This document shows positions 1 to 11,630 of a stretch of DNA of 64,000 nucleotides, piece after piece. The stretch comes from Phocoena phocoena (taxonomy: Eukaryota > Chordata > Mammalia > Artiodactyla > Phocoenidae). The position numbers and the translations under genes were made by a program. The notes below the pieces were generated by a model, which did no database searches, was not told where the DNA came from, and saw nothing but the letters and a program-made list of their open reading frames with translations. Numbering within the stretch: position 1 is the stretch's first letter; each line of letters starts with the position of its first letter. The stretch lies in the NCBI RefSeq assembly GCF_963924675.1, contig NC_089222.1, forward strand, positions 558,001 through 622,000, in the 5' to 3' direction.

Positions 1-194
1 AGTTCAGTGAAAAGGTTTGTCTTCTTTGTCAGGTCAATATTAGAGAAACAAAGTGATTTCTTTCCAAGGATGTACATCTAATAATCTTGGTTAAAGCTTC
101 AATCTTGTTTTAAATGCTTTTGCATTGAAAATGATACCTCTCTTTCAGCTCCCCCATTTCTGAGAAGCATAAAATCTTATAATTTATTATTACC
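1..194. other. Array flank, no gene seen
   Basis: AT-rich single-copy-looking sequence apart from its duplicate at 42,099. No open frame, RNA gene or recognisable transposon was found. Confidence 0.6.
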
Positions 195-352
195 AAAGGG
201 AAATGGTAGGAGGAGGGATAAATTAACAGTTTGGGATTAACACATACACACTGCTATGTATGAAATCATCAGCAAGGAACTACTGTATAGCACAGGGAAC
301 TACACTCAATATTTTGCAATAACCTATAAGGGGAAATGATCTGAAAAAGAAT
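195..352 (+). mobile_element. L1 3'UTR fragment
   Basis: The order of short blocks (a G-rich AGGAGGGATAAATTA segment, TTTGGGATTAACA, ACTGTATAGCACAGGGAACTA, then AATAACCTATAA and GAAAAAGAATA) is that of the 3'UTR of L1 elements in cetaceans and ruminants. Only about 160 bp remain and no target-site duplication is visible, so it is an old fragment. Its paralogue is at 42,293-42,450. Confidence 0.8.
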
Positions 353-584
353 AGATAGTTTTATTGACATCATCCATCAATGACAGTAAAAATGGAATCT
401 AAGGGAAGACAGTGGTGAGTGCTTCTGACCCTGAAGACTTCAATCATCTAAAGTTTGGACTCTGCCTACTTCCCAAGGCCCTTAATGAACATATGTGTAG
501 CCGTAGCTTAAAAAATTCCCCAGTTTGGGTTGCGGAGAGACACTGATATTTAAAATCCCCTGGTGTTCTCCTCACATGAATGGG
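353..584. other. Spacer between L1 remnant and satellite edge
   Basis: About 230 bp with no recognised feature. Satellite similarity becomes detectable around 585, at the block around CCTAAAACATGCC, which matches CAGCTAAAACATGCA in the array. Confidence 0.5.
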
Positions 585-1157
585 ACCCTTCCTACACCTA
601 AAACATGCCTGTCACACCCAGAGGATGGTATACCGTCTGATCGGGAAAAGTTTGGAAAAGGCATCTCATCTCCTCATCTCTTGGTGCTAGGGTTCACCAC
701 TCCAGCGTCTTTACTAACAGTCTCCCCACTTGGAGATGTCAGCACTGTCAACATCCTGTTGCATACAGTTTGGAATTTGTCCAGAGGATGAAGCAGAAGG
801 AGGAGGAACAATGAGAGACAAGTCCTAGGTGTTCGGACAGGCACATGCCACTCTAATTTCCAATCAGGAAGACGAATTGACCAAAGGCTAGGGTTGCCCA
901 TGGAAACAGAATAGGGCTTGAGGAATCCTGATGCTTTGTGGCCAGTTCCCATAAACACAAGTTGGAAAATGGAACTCAGGGGCACTAAAATTCACGAAAC
1001 TGCAGAATTGAAAATATCTATCACTGAAAAATGTCTTGAGGAAAGTCAGAGAAAAGGACTTGTAAGCAACGGAGAATGGCAGGAAAGGGATTGGAAGAGG
1101 TAGAAAGGACTCGCCATTAAGCACAAGAAAAGGGGCTGAACATTGCCAACATTGCAG
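585..1157 (+). repeat. Edge satellite, partial diverged monomer A0
   Basis: This aligns in order to the second (non-L1) part of the canonical monomer: the TTCACCACTCCAG, CTTTACTAACA, CCAAAGGCTAGG and CTCAGGGGCACT blocks all have array counterparts. Identity is roughly two thirds by eye, far below the >95% inside the array. Open frames at 525-791 and 888-1124 are chance frames in this repeat. Confidence 0.85.
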
Positions 1158-1227
1158 TTGGCCAAAAAGGGTGTATGCGTCTTTTTCTGTATATATTCAA
1201 GAAAAGGGCATACACATTTTTAGCCAA
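1158..1227. repeat. Degenerate palindrome in edge monomer
   Basis: This is the counterpart of the 72-bp palindrome of the array monomers. The arms still pair (TTGGCCAAAAAGGGTGTATG against CATACACATTTTTAGCCAA) but carry several mismatches and length changes. Confidence 0.85.
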
Positions 1228-2892
1228 CCAAACAGGTGGGCACTGGAAATCAATACTACAAAACATATCACTTTGCATCAGTCAGAAGAGCCGTCCTCAT
1301 AAAGTGTAAACACCAGAAATGCAGGACAGGGCAAGGAGAAAAGGGAGCCCTGTGAGTCTTATAGTGGAAATGTATATTGCCAACGGTCACTCTGGATAAG
1401 TCTATTGTGTTTACTAAAGCATCTAAAAAATGAGCTACCAAGCACAGGGCACTTGCACTCATGGACGTATATCTTGGGAAAAACAAAAATCGAGAGGACA
1501 CAGGCACCCCAATGTTTACCACCTCTCTGTTTAAAAGATCCTCGACTAGGATATAACTTAAATGTATCTGCCGAGAAAAAACGGACAGAGATGTGGTGCT
1601 TATGTAGAGTGGAATATTACTCAGCCTGGAAATCAATGAAATACGGCCAGTTATAACAACTCCAGAGGAGTTACGTGTGATCATTCGAAGTCACATAATT
1701 CAAAAAGAAAAAGACATAAGATATCACTAATACATGGAATGTTAACATGGCTACACATGAACTGAATTACAAAAGAGAAGAGGGTTTCAAATTAAGAAAA
1801 CCAACTTATGCTTCCTTAAGGGGAAAGGTGAGTTGGGGTGCTGCATAAAACCAGAGATTGAAATTAGCACAGATACCATTCCATAAGCCAAATATGTAAT
1901 AGTCAAGACCTACTCTTTGCTCAACGAAATGGACTCAACACGCCATATTCAATGCCTAAGAATATACCGGATTAGTAAGAATCTTAAAACCCATGGACTT
2001 ATATGTCTCCGTAAGAGAATCAAACGCGTGTACAGCGGCATAAACGAAGCAGTGAAAATCCGATAAATCCCATTATTAAAATAAATTTGAAAAACAAAAC
2101 ACAATGACAGTGAAATAGGTGGCAATTCTTAAATAATTCACTCAGGGCATGTGATGCAACCTGGATTTACCACATCTACACCCAGAGCTGGTTGAGACAT
2201 AAGGCTGGACACTTCAGGCTGATAGCATTGGTGAGTTTCGGTGAACAAATGCAGATCCTTTGAAGTCATACTGCATGGTACCCATTCCAAGGGTCACAAC
2301 TCTCCAGGTTGAAGGGATTCTTTCTTCAGCTAAAACATGCGTGGGAAACACCGAGTATGGTCCACCGTGTGATTAGGAAAAGATTTAAAATGCATCTCAG
2401 TTTTCGTATCCTGGTCCTCGGGTTCAGCATTCCAGACGGTTTACTAACACTCTCCCCCCTTGGAGAGTCAGTGCCTTAACCTCCTCTTTGGAACAGCTTG
2501 CAATTTCTGTGCAAGATGAACAGGAATAGGGAGAACCAATGAGAGACTAGCTGTAGGTGTCTGCACGGGCAAATGTAACGCTCATTGCCGACCACGAAGA
2601 GGAATTAAACAAAGGCTCAGCATGCCCTGCTGAAAACAGATTAGGGCCTGAAGCAATCCTGCGGTTTTGTGCCCAGCTCACAAGAAAGCGAGTTGAAGAA
2701 AGGAGCTCAGGGGCACTGTAATTCACAAACCTGCAGAGTTATAAATGACAGCTATCCTCCAAAAATATATTGAAGTAAGCCTGCGAAGGGGACTTGAAAG
2801 CGGGGCAGAATTTCAGGAGAACGATTGCAGGGTGTAGACTGGAATTGCCCTGAAAGCATAGGAAAAGAGGCAGAACGTCGACAATGATGCAC
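1158..2892 (+). repeat. Edge satellite monomer A1
   Basis: A full-length copy, 1,735 bp from its palindrome to the next. Divergence is graded: 1,158 to about 1,680 is strongly diverged, about 1,680-2,140 intermediate, and from about 2,140 it is almost canonical. The diverged half keeps the clearest L1 ORF2 relationship. The frame at 1405-1656 reads collinearly with the C-terminal end of L1 ORF2, including VEYYSAWKS where typical elements have MEYYSAIK. Confidence 0.88.
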
Positions 2893-4638
2893 TTGGCCAA
2901 AAAGAGCGTATGCGTTTCTTCCTGAATATATTCAGGAAAAAACGCATACGCCCTTTTTGGCCAACCAAGCAAGCCTGTAAAGGAAATCTGCACTACAATG
3001 AACTCTCACTGCCCCCTGGGCAAGAGGGCCATCTGAAAAAAGTGGAAAATCCAGAAAGTTATGGCAGGATATGGAGAACAGTGAGCCTTGTTATGCCGAT
3101 TGGCAGGATGTAAATTGCCAACAGCCACCCTGGAGAAGTGTATGGTGTTTCCTGAAACACGTAAGAAATAAAGCAACACAGCCTATGGCACTTGCACTTA
3201 TGGTCCTATAGCTTAGGGAAATTAAAATCAAAAACAGACAGCCACCCCAATGTTTGGGACGGCTGTGTTCACAGGAAGCTCGTCTACAGTACCAGGTAAA
3301 TATCCCAGAAAGCAAAAAATGTATAAAGAAGTTGAGGCACGTACGTACAATGGAATAACACTCAGCAATGAAATCTGTGTCATGAGGCCCGTAGCGGCAT
3401 AGTGAGTGGATGCAGGTACGGTGATTCTACGTAAACTACGTCACACAGAAATAGAAACTTCATAAGATATCACTGATACACGGAATGTAAACTTGACTAC
3501 ACATGAACTGAATTACAAAACAGAACAGGGTCTCAAATTAAGAAAACCAACTAGTGCTTTCTTATGGGGAAAGGTGCGTTGGGGTGCTGCATAAAACCAG
3601 AGACTAAAATTAGCACAGATAACTTTCCATAAGCCAAATATATAATAGACAAGACCTACCCCTTGCTCAAAGAAATAGACCCAACACCACAGGTTCAACG
3701 CCTAGGAATATACATGACTAAGAAGAATCTTAAAACACATGGATATATATGTTTCCGTAAGAGAATCAAGCATGTGTACAGCGGCCGAAACGCAGCAGTG
3801 AAAATCCGATAAATCCCATTATCAAAATAAATTTCGAAAACAAAACACAAAGACAGTGAAATAGAGAGCAATTCTTAAATAATTCACTCAGGGCATGTGA
3901 TGCAACCGGGATTGACCACATCTACACCCAGAGCTGGTTGAGACATAAGGCTGGACACTTCAGGCTGATAGCATTGGTGAGTTTCGGTGAGCAAATGCAG
4001 ACCCTTTGAAGTCATACTGCATGTACCCATTCCATGGGTGACAACTCTCCAATTTCAAGGGATTCTTCTTCCAGCTAAAACATGCATGGGAAACCCAGAG
4101 TATGGTCCACTGTGTGATTGGGAAACGATTTAAAATGCATCTCAGTTTTCGTATCTTGGTCCTCGGGTTCTCCATTCCAGATGCTTTACTAACACTCTCC
4201 CCGCTTGGAGAGTCAGTGCCTTTAACCTCCTGTATGGCACAGCTTGCAATTTCTGTGCAAGATGAACAGGAATAGGGAGAACCAATGAGAGACTAGCTGT
4301 AGGTGTCTGCACGGGCAAATGTAACGCTCATTGCCCACCAGGAAGAGGAATTAAACAAAGGCTCAGTGTGCCCTGCTGGAAACAGATTAGGGCCTGAAGC
4401 AATCCTGCGGTTTTGTGCCCAGCTCACAAGAAAGCGAGTTGAAGAAAGGAGCTCAGGGGCACTGTAATTCACAAACCTGCAGAGTTATAAATGACAGCTA
4501 TCCTCCAAAAATATATTGAAGTAAGCCTGCGAAGGGGACTTGAAAGCGGGGCAGAGTTTCAGGAAAACAATTGCAGGGGGTAGACTGGAATTGCCCTGAA
4601 AGCATAGGAAAATATGCAGAACGTCGACAATGATGCAC
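2893..4638 (+). repeat. Monomer A2, intermediate subtype
   Basis: Mixes diagnostic sites. It has the subtype-I TAG in CCTATAGCTTA but the subtype-II AGGG that follows, a private AATGTTTGGG and the subtype-II GTACCAGG. The palindrome has mismatches in both arms (GAGCG, TTTCTTCC). Its position next to the edge and its mixed state suggest an early form. Confidence 0.85.
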
Positions 4639-6385
4639 TTGGCCAAAAAGGGCGTATGCGTTTTTTCCTGAATATATACAGGAAAAAAAGCATACGCCCT
4701 TTTTGGCCAACCAAGCAAGCCTGTAAAGGAAATCTGCACTACAATGAAGTCTCACTGCCCCCCGGGCAAAAGGGCCATCTGAAAAAAGTGTAAAATCCAG
4801 AAAGGTAGGACAGGATATGGAGAACAGGGAGCCTTGTTATGCTGATTGGCAGGATGTATATTGCCAGCAGCCACCCTGGAGAAGTGTATGGTGTTTCCTG
4901 AAACACGTAAGAAGCAAAGCAACACAGCCTGTGTCAATTGCACTTATGGTCCTATTGCTTAGGGAAATTAAAATCAAAAACAGAGAGCCACCCCAAAGTT
5001 TGGGACGGCTGTGTTCCCAAGAAGCTCGTCTACAGTACCAGGTAAATATCCCAGAAAGCAAAAAATGGATAAAGAAGTTGTGGCACGTACGTGCCATGCA
5101 ATATCACTCAACAATGAAATCTGTGTCATCAGGTCCGTAGCGGCATAGTGAGTGGATGCAGGTACGGTGATTCTACATGAAATATGTCACACAGAAAAAG
5201 AAACATCATAAGATATCACTAATACAAGTAATGTAAACTTGACTACACATGAACTGAATTACAAAACAGAACAGGGTCTCAAATTTAGAAAACCAACTAG
5301 TGCTTGCTTATGGGGAAAGGTGCCTTGGGGCGCTGCATAAAATTAGAGACAGAAATTAGCACAGATAACATTCCATAAGCCAAATATGTAATAGACAAGA
5401 CCTACTCCTTGCTCAACGAAATGGACTCAACACCACATATTCAACGCCTAGGAATATACCTGACTAGGAAGAATCTTAAAACCCATGGATTTATATGTCT
5501 CCGTACGAGAATCAAGCGTGTGTACAGTGGAATAAATGCAGCAGTGAAAATCCGATAATTCCCATTATCAAAATAAATTTCAAAAACAATACACAAATAC
5601 AGTGAAATAGAGAGCAATTCTTAAATAATTCACTCAGGGCATGTGATGCAACCGGGATTGACCACATCTACACCCACAGCTGTTTGAGACATAAGGCTGG
5701 ACACGTCAGGCTGATAGCATTGGTGAGTTTCGGTGAGCAAATGCAGACCCTTTGAAGTCATACTGCATGGTACCCATTCCATGGGTCCCAACTCTCCAGG
5801 TTCAAGGGATTCTTCCTCCAGCTAAAACATGCATGGGAAACCCAGAGTATCGTCCACCATGTGATGGGGAAACGATTTAAAATGCATCTCAGTTTTCATA
5901 TCCTGGTCCTCGGGTTCACCATTCCAGATGCTTTACGAACACTCGCCCCGCTTCGAGAGTCAGTGCCTTTAACCTCCTCTTTGGCACAGCTTGCAATTTC
6001 TGTGCAAGATGTACAGGAATAGGGAGAACCAATGAGAGACTAGCTGTAGGTGTCTGCACGGGCAAATGTAACGCTCATTGCCCACCAGGAAGAGGAATTA
6101 AACAAAGGCTCAGTGTGCGCTTCTGGAAACAGATTAGGGCCTGAAGCAATCCTGCGGTTTTGTGCCCAGATCACAAGAAAGCGAGTTTAAGAAAGGAGCT
6201 CAGGGGCACTGTAATTCACAAACCTGCAGAGTTATAAATGACAGCTATCCTCCAAAAATATATTGAAGTAAGCCTGCGAAGGGGATTTGAAAGCGGGGCA
6301 GAATTTCAGGAAAACGATTGCAGGGGGTAGACTGGAATTGACCTGAAAGCATAGGAAAAGAGGCACAACGTTGACAATGATGCAC
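4639..6385 (+). repeat. Monomer A3, subtype II
   Basis: Subtype-II markers: CTATTGCTTAGGG, AAAGTTTGGG, GTACCAGG and ACGTACGTGC. The L1 ORF2-derived frame is open for 107 codons (4817-5140). The palindrome centre is altered (TATATACAGG). Confidence 0.88.
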
Positions 6386-8137
6386 TTGGCCAAAAAGGGC
6401 GTATGCATTTTTTCCTGAATATATTCAGGTAAAAACGCATACGCCCGTTTTGGCCAACCAAGCAAGCCTGTAAAGGAAATCTGCACTACAATGAAATCTC
6501 ACTGCCATCCCCCCCCCGGCAAAAGGGCCATCTGAGGAAAGTGTAAAATCCAGAAAGGTAGGACAGGATATGGAGAACAGGGAGCGTTGTTATGCTGATT
6601 GGCAGGATGTAAATTGTGAGCTGCCACCCGGGAGAAGTGTATGGTGTTTCCTGAAACACGTAAGAAATAAAGCAACACAGCCTATGGCAATTGCACTTAT
6701 GGCCTATTGCTTAGGGAAATTAAAATCAAAAACAGAGAGCCACCCCAAAGTTTGGGACGGCTGTGTTCCCAAGAAGCTCGTCTAGAGTACCAGGTAAATA
6801 TCCAGGAAAGCAAAAAATGGATAAAGAAGTTGTGGCACGTACGTGCAATGCAATATCACTCAGCAATGAAATCTGTGTCATCAGGCCCGTAGCGGCATAG
6901 TGAGTGGATGCAGGTACGGTGATTCTACGTGAACTACGTCACACAGAAAAAGAAACATCATAAGATATCACTAATACACGGAATGTAAACTTGACTACAC
7001 ATGAACTGAATTACAAAACAGAACAGGGTCTCAAATTTAGAAAACCAACTAGTGCTTGCTTATGGGGAAAGGTGCCTTGGGGTGCTGCATAAAACCAGAG
7101 ACTGAAATTAGCACAGATAACATTCCAAAAGCCAAATATGTAATAGACAAGACCTACTCCTTGCTCAACGAAATGGACTCAACACCACATATTCAACGCC
7201 TAGGAATATACCTGACTAGGAAGAATCTTAAAACCCATGGATTTATGTGTCTCCGTAAGAGAATCAAGCGTGTGTACAGCGGCATAAACGCAGCAGTGAA
7301 AATCCGATACATCCCATTATCAAAATAAATTTCAAAAACAAAACACAAAGACAGTGAAATAGAGAGCAATTCTTAAATAATTCACTCAGGGCATGTGATG
7401 CAACCGGGATTGACCACATCTACACACAGAGCTGGTTGAGACATAAGGCTGGACACTTCAGGCTGATAGCATTGGTGAGTTTCGGTGAGCAAATGCAGAC
7501 CCTTTGAAGTCATACTGCATGGTACCCATTCCATGGGTCCCAACTCTCCTGGTTCAAGGGATTCTTCCTCCAGCTAAAACATGCATGGGAAACCCAGAGT
7601 ATCGTCCACCGTGTGATTGGGAAACGATTTAAAATGCATCTCAGTTTTCGTATCCTGGTCCTCGGGTTCACCATTCCAGATGCTTTACTAACACTCTCCC
7701 CGCTTGGAGAGTCAGTGCCTTTAAACTCCTGTTTGGCACAGCTTGCAATTTCTGTGCAACATGAACAGGAATAGGGAGAACCAATGAGAGACTAGCTGTA
7801 GGTGTCTGCACGGGCAAATGTAACGCTCATTGCCCACCAGGAAGAGGAATTAAACAAAGGCTCAGTGTGCCCTGCTGGAAACAGATTAGGGCCTGAAGCA
7901 ATCCTGCGGTTTTGTGCCCAGCTCACAAGAAAGCGAGTTGAAGAAAGGAGCTCAGGGGCACTGTAATTCACAAACCTGCAGAGTTATAAATGACAGCTAT
8001 CCTCCAAAAATATATTGAAGTAAGCCTGCGAAGGGGACTTGAAAGCGGGGCAGAATTTCAGGAAAACGATTGCAGGGGGTAGACTGGAATTGACCTGAAA
8101 GCATAGGAAAACAGGCACAACGTCGACAATGATGCAC
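6386..8137 (+). repeat. Monomer A4, subtype II with 1-nt deletion
   Basis: Subtype II, but ATGGTCCTATTG is shortened to ATGGCCTATTG near 6,701, which shifts the L1-derived frame. The same deletion is in A5, so A4 and A5 share a recent ancestor. A nine-C run near 6,509-6,517 adds to the long 1,752-bp period. Confidence 0.88.
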
Positions 8138-9883
8138 TTGGCCAAAAATTGCGTATGCGTTTTTTCCTGAATATATTCAGGAAAAAACGCATACGCCCTT
8201 TTTGGCCAACCAAGCAAGCCTGTAAAGGAAATATGCACTACAATGAAATCTCACTGCCCCCTGAGCAAAAGGGCCATCTGAGAAAAGTGTAAAATCCAGA
8301 AAGGTAGGACAGGATATGGAGAACAGGGAGACATGTTATGCTGATTGGCAGTATGTAAATTGTGAACTGCCACCCTGGAGAAGTGTATGGTGTTTCCTGA
8401 AACACGTAAGAAATAAAGCAACACAGCCTATGGCAATTGCACTTATGGCCTATTGCTTAGGGAAATTAAAATCAAAAACAGAGAGCCACCCCAAAGTTTG
8501 GGACGGCTGTGTTCCCAAAAAGCTCGTCTACAGTACCAGGTAAATATCCCAGAAAGCAAAAAATGGATAAAGAAGTTGTGGCACGTACGTGCAATGCAAT
8601 ATCACTCAGCAATGAAATCTGTGTCATCAGGCCCGTAGCGGCATAGTGAGTGGATGCAGGTACGGTGATTCTACGTGAACTACGTCACACAGAAAAAGAA
8701 ACATCATAAGATATCACTAATACACGGAATGTAAACTTGACTACACATGAACTGAATTACAAAACAGAACAGGGTCTCAAATTTAGAAAACCAACTAGTG
8801 CTTGCTTATGGGGAAAGGTGCCTTGGGGTGCTGCATAAAACCAGAGACTGAAATTAGCACAGATAACATTCCATAAGCCAAATATGTAATAGACAAGACC
8901 TACTCCTTGCGCAAAGAAATGGACTCAACACCACATATTCAACGCCTAGGAATATACCTGACTAGGAAGAATCTTAAAACCCATGGATTTATGTGTCTCC
9001 GTAAGAGAATCAAGCGTGTGTACAGCGGCATAAACGCAGCAGTGAAAATCCGATACATCCCATTATCAAAATAAATTTCAAAAACAAAACACAAAGACAG
9101 TGAAATAGAGAGCAATTCTTAAATAATTCACTCAGGGCATGTGATGCAACCGGGATTGACCACATCTACACCCAGAGCTGGTTGAGACATAAGGCTGGAC
9201 ACTTCAGGCTGATAGCATTGGTGAGTTTCGGTGAGCAAATGCAGACCCTTTGAAGTCATACTGCATGGTAACCATTCCATGTGTCCCAACACTCCAGGTT
9301 CAAGGGATTGTTCCTCCAGCTAAAACATGCATGGTAAACCCAGAGTATCATCCACCGTGTGATTGGGAAACGATTTAAAATGCATCTCAGTTTTCGTATC
9401 CTGGTCCTCGGGTTCACCATTCCAGATGCTTTACTAACACTCTCCCTGCTTGGAGAGTCAGTGCCTTTAACTTCCTCTTTGGCACAGCTTGCAATTTCTG
9501 TGCAAGATGAACAGGAATAGGGAGAACCAATGAGAGACTAGCTCTAGGTGTCTGCACGGGCAAATGTAACGCTCATTGCCCACCAGGAAGAGGAATTCAA
9601 CAAAGGCTCAGTGTGCCCTGCTGGAAACAGATTAGGGCCTGAAGCAATCCTGCGGTTTTGTGCCCAGCTCACAAGAAAGCGATTTGAAGAAAGGAGCTCA
9701 GGGGCACTGTAATTCACAAACCTGCAGAGTTATAAATGACAGCTATCTTCCAAAAGTGTATTGAAGTAAGCCTGCGAAGGGGACTTGAAAGCAGGGCAGG
9801 ATTTCAGGAAAAGGATTGCAGGGGGTAGACTGGAATTGCCCTGAAAGCATAGGAAAAGAGGCACAACGTCGACAATGATGCAC
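8138..9883 (+). repeat. Monomer A5, subtype II with the A4 deletion
   Basis: Carries the same 1-nt deletion as A4, near 8,447. The left palindrome arm has a two-base change (AAAAATTGCG). Confidence 0.88.
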
Positions 9884-11630
9884 TTGGCCAAAAAGGGCGT
9901 ATGCGTTTTTTCCTGAATATATTCAGGAAAAAACGCATACGCCCTTTTTGGCCTAACAAGCAAGCCTGTAAAGGAAATCTGCACTACAATGAAGTCTCAC
10001 TGCCCCCCGATCAAGAGGGCCATCTGAAAAAAGTGTAAAATCCAGAAAGGTAGGACAGGATATGTAGAACAGTGAGCCTTGTTATGATGATTGGCAGGAT
10101 GTAAATTGCCAGCAGACACCCTGGAAAAGTGTATGGTGTTTCCTGAAACACGTAAGAGACAAAGCAACACAGCCTATGGCACTTCCACTTATGGTCCTAT
10201 AGCTTACGGAAATTAAAATGAAAAACAGAGAGCCACCCCAATATTTGGGACGGCTGTGTTCACAAGAAGCTCGTCTACAGTATCAGGTAAATATCCCAGA
10301 AAGCAAAAAATGGATAAAGAAGTTGTGGCACGTACGTACAATGCAATATCACTCAGCAATGAAATCTGTGTCATCAGGCCCATAGCGGCATAGTGAGTGG
10401 ATGCAGGTACGGTGATTCTACGTGAACTACGTCACACAGAAAAAGAAACATCATAAGATATCATTAATACACGGAATGTAAACTTGACTACACATGAACT
10501 GAATTACAAAACAGAACAGGGTCTCAAATTTAGAAAACCAACTAGTGCTTGCTTATGGGGAAAGGTGCCTTGGGGTGCTGCATAAAACCAGAGACTGAAA
10601 TTAGCACAGATAACATTCCATAAGCCAAATATGTAATAGACAAGACGTACTCCTTGCTCAACGAAATGGACTCAACACCACATATTCAACGCCTAGGAAT
10701 ATACCTGACTAGGAAGAATCTTAATACCCATGGATATATATGTCTCCGTAAGAGAATCAAGCGTGTGTACAGTGGCCGAAATGCAGCAGTGAAAATACGA
10801 TAAATCCCGTTATCAATATAAATTTCGAAAACAAAACACAAAGACAGTGAAATAGAGAGCAATTCTTAAATAATTCACTCAGGGAATGTGATGCAACCGG
10901 GATTGACCACATCTACACCCAGAGCTGGTTGAGACATAAGGCTGGACACTTCAGGCTGATAGCACTGGTGAGGTTCGGTGAGCAAATGCAGACCCTTTGA
11001 AGTCATACTGCATGGTACCTATTCCATGGGTCCCAACACTTCAGGTTCAAGGGATTCTTCCTCCAGCTAAAACATGCATGGGAAACCCACAGTATGGTCC
11101 ACCGTGTGATTGGGAAACGATTTAAAATGCATCTCAGTTTTCGTATCCTGGTACTCGGGTTCACCATTCCAGATGCTTTACTAACACTCTCCCCGCTTGG
11201 AGAGTCAGTGCCTTTAACCTCCTGTTTGGCACAGCTTGCAATTTCTGTGCAAGATGAACAGGAATAGGGAGAACCAATGAGAGACTAGCTATAGGTGTCT
11301 GCACGGGCAAATGTTATGCTCATTTCTCACCAGGAAGAGGAATTAACCAAAGGCTCGGCGTGCCCTGCCGGAAACAGATTAGGGCCTGAAGCAATCCTGC
11401 GGTTTTGTGCCCAGCTCACAAGAAAGCGAGTTGAAGAAAGGAGCTCAGGGGCACTGTAATTCACAAACCTGCAGAGTTATAAATGACAGCTATCCTCCAA
11501 AAATATATTGAAGTAAGCCTGCGAAGGGGCCTTGAAAGCGGGGCAGAGTTTCAGGAATACCATTGCAGGGGGTAGACTGGAATTTCCCTGAAACCATAGG
11601 AAAAGAGGCAGAACGTCGACAATGATGCAC
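9884..11630 (+). repeat. Monomer A6, subtype I; start of the near-identical block
   Basis: Subtype-I markers: CTATAGCTTACGG, ATATTTGGG, GTATCAGG and ACGTACAATGC. From about 10,466 it is almost base-for-base identical to A7, with shared private changes such as CAAGACGTAC, AATACCCATGG and CCCGTTATCAATATAAA. Confidence 0.9.

Larger units (their letters stand above)
1..2520. repeat. Segmental duplication, copy 1 (array edge)
   Basis: This block matches 42,099-44,618 at a constant offset of 42,098 with only about 20-30 substitutions seen by eye, roughly 99% identity, and no obvious indel. It covers the non-satellite flank, an L1 remnant and the diverged edge monomer. Some differences seen: G/T near 356, T/C near 543, C/T near 1495. 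Past about 2,520 the match drops to the level of any two monomers. The left limit lies before the window start. Confidence 0.93.

Noticed and set aside
2739..2993. 84-codon minus-strand frame (and its >20 repeats) as a gene family
   Set aside because: It recurs exactly once per satellite monomer, crosses a palindrome, has no known domain, and is lost at the array edges. Homogenised repeat DNA explains it.
3513..3698. 61-codon minus-strand frame beginning MNxWCWVHF, repeated in many monomers
   Set aside because: It lies antisense to the L1 3'UTR-derived segment and its integrity follows monomer similarity only.
4817..5140. 107-codon plus-strand frames as functional genes
   Set aside because: They are collinear with the last part of L1 ORF2, without any catalytic domain, and are interrupted in subtype-I copies.
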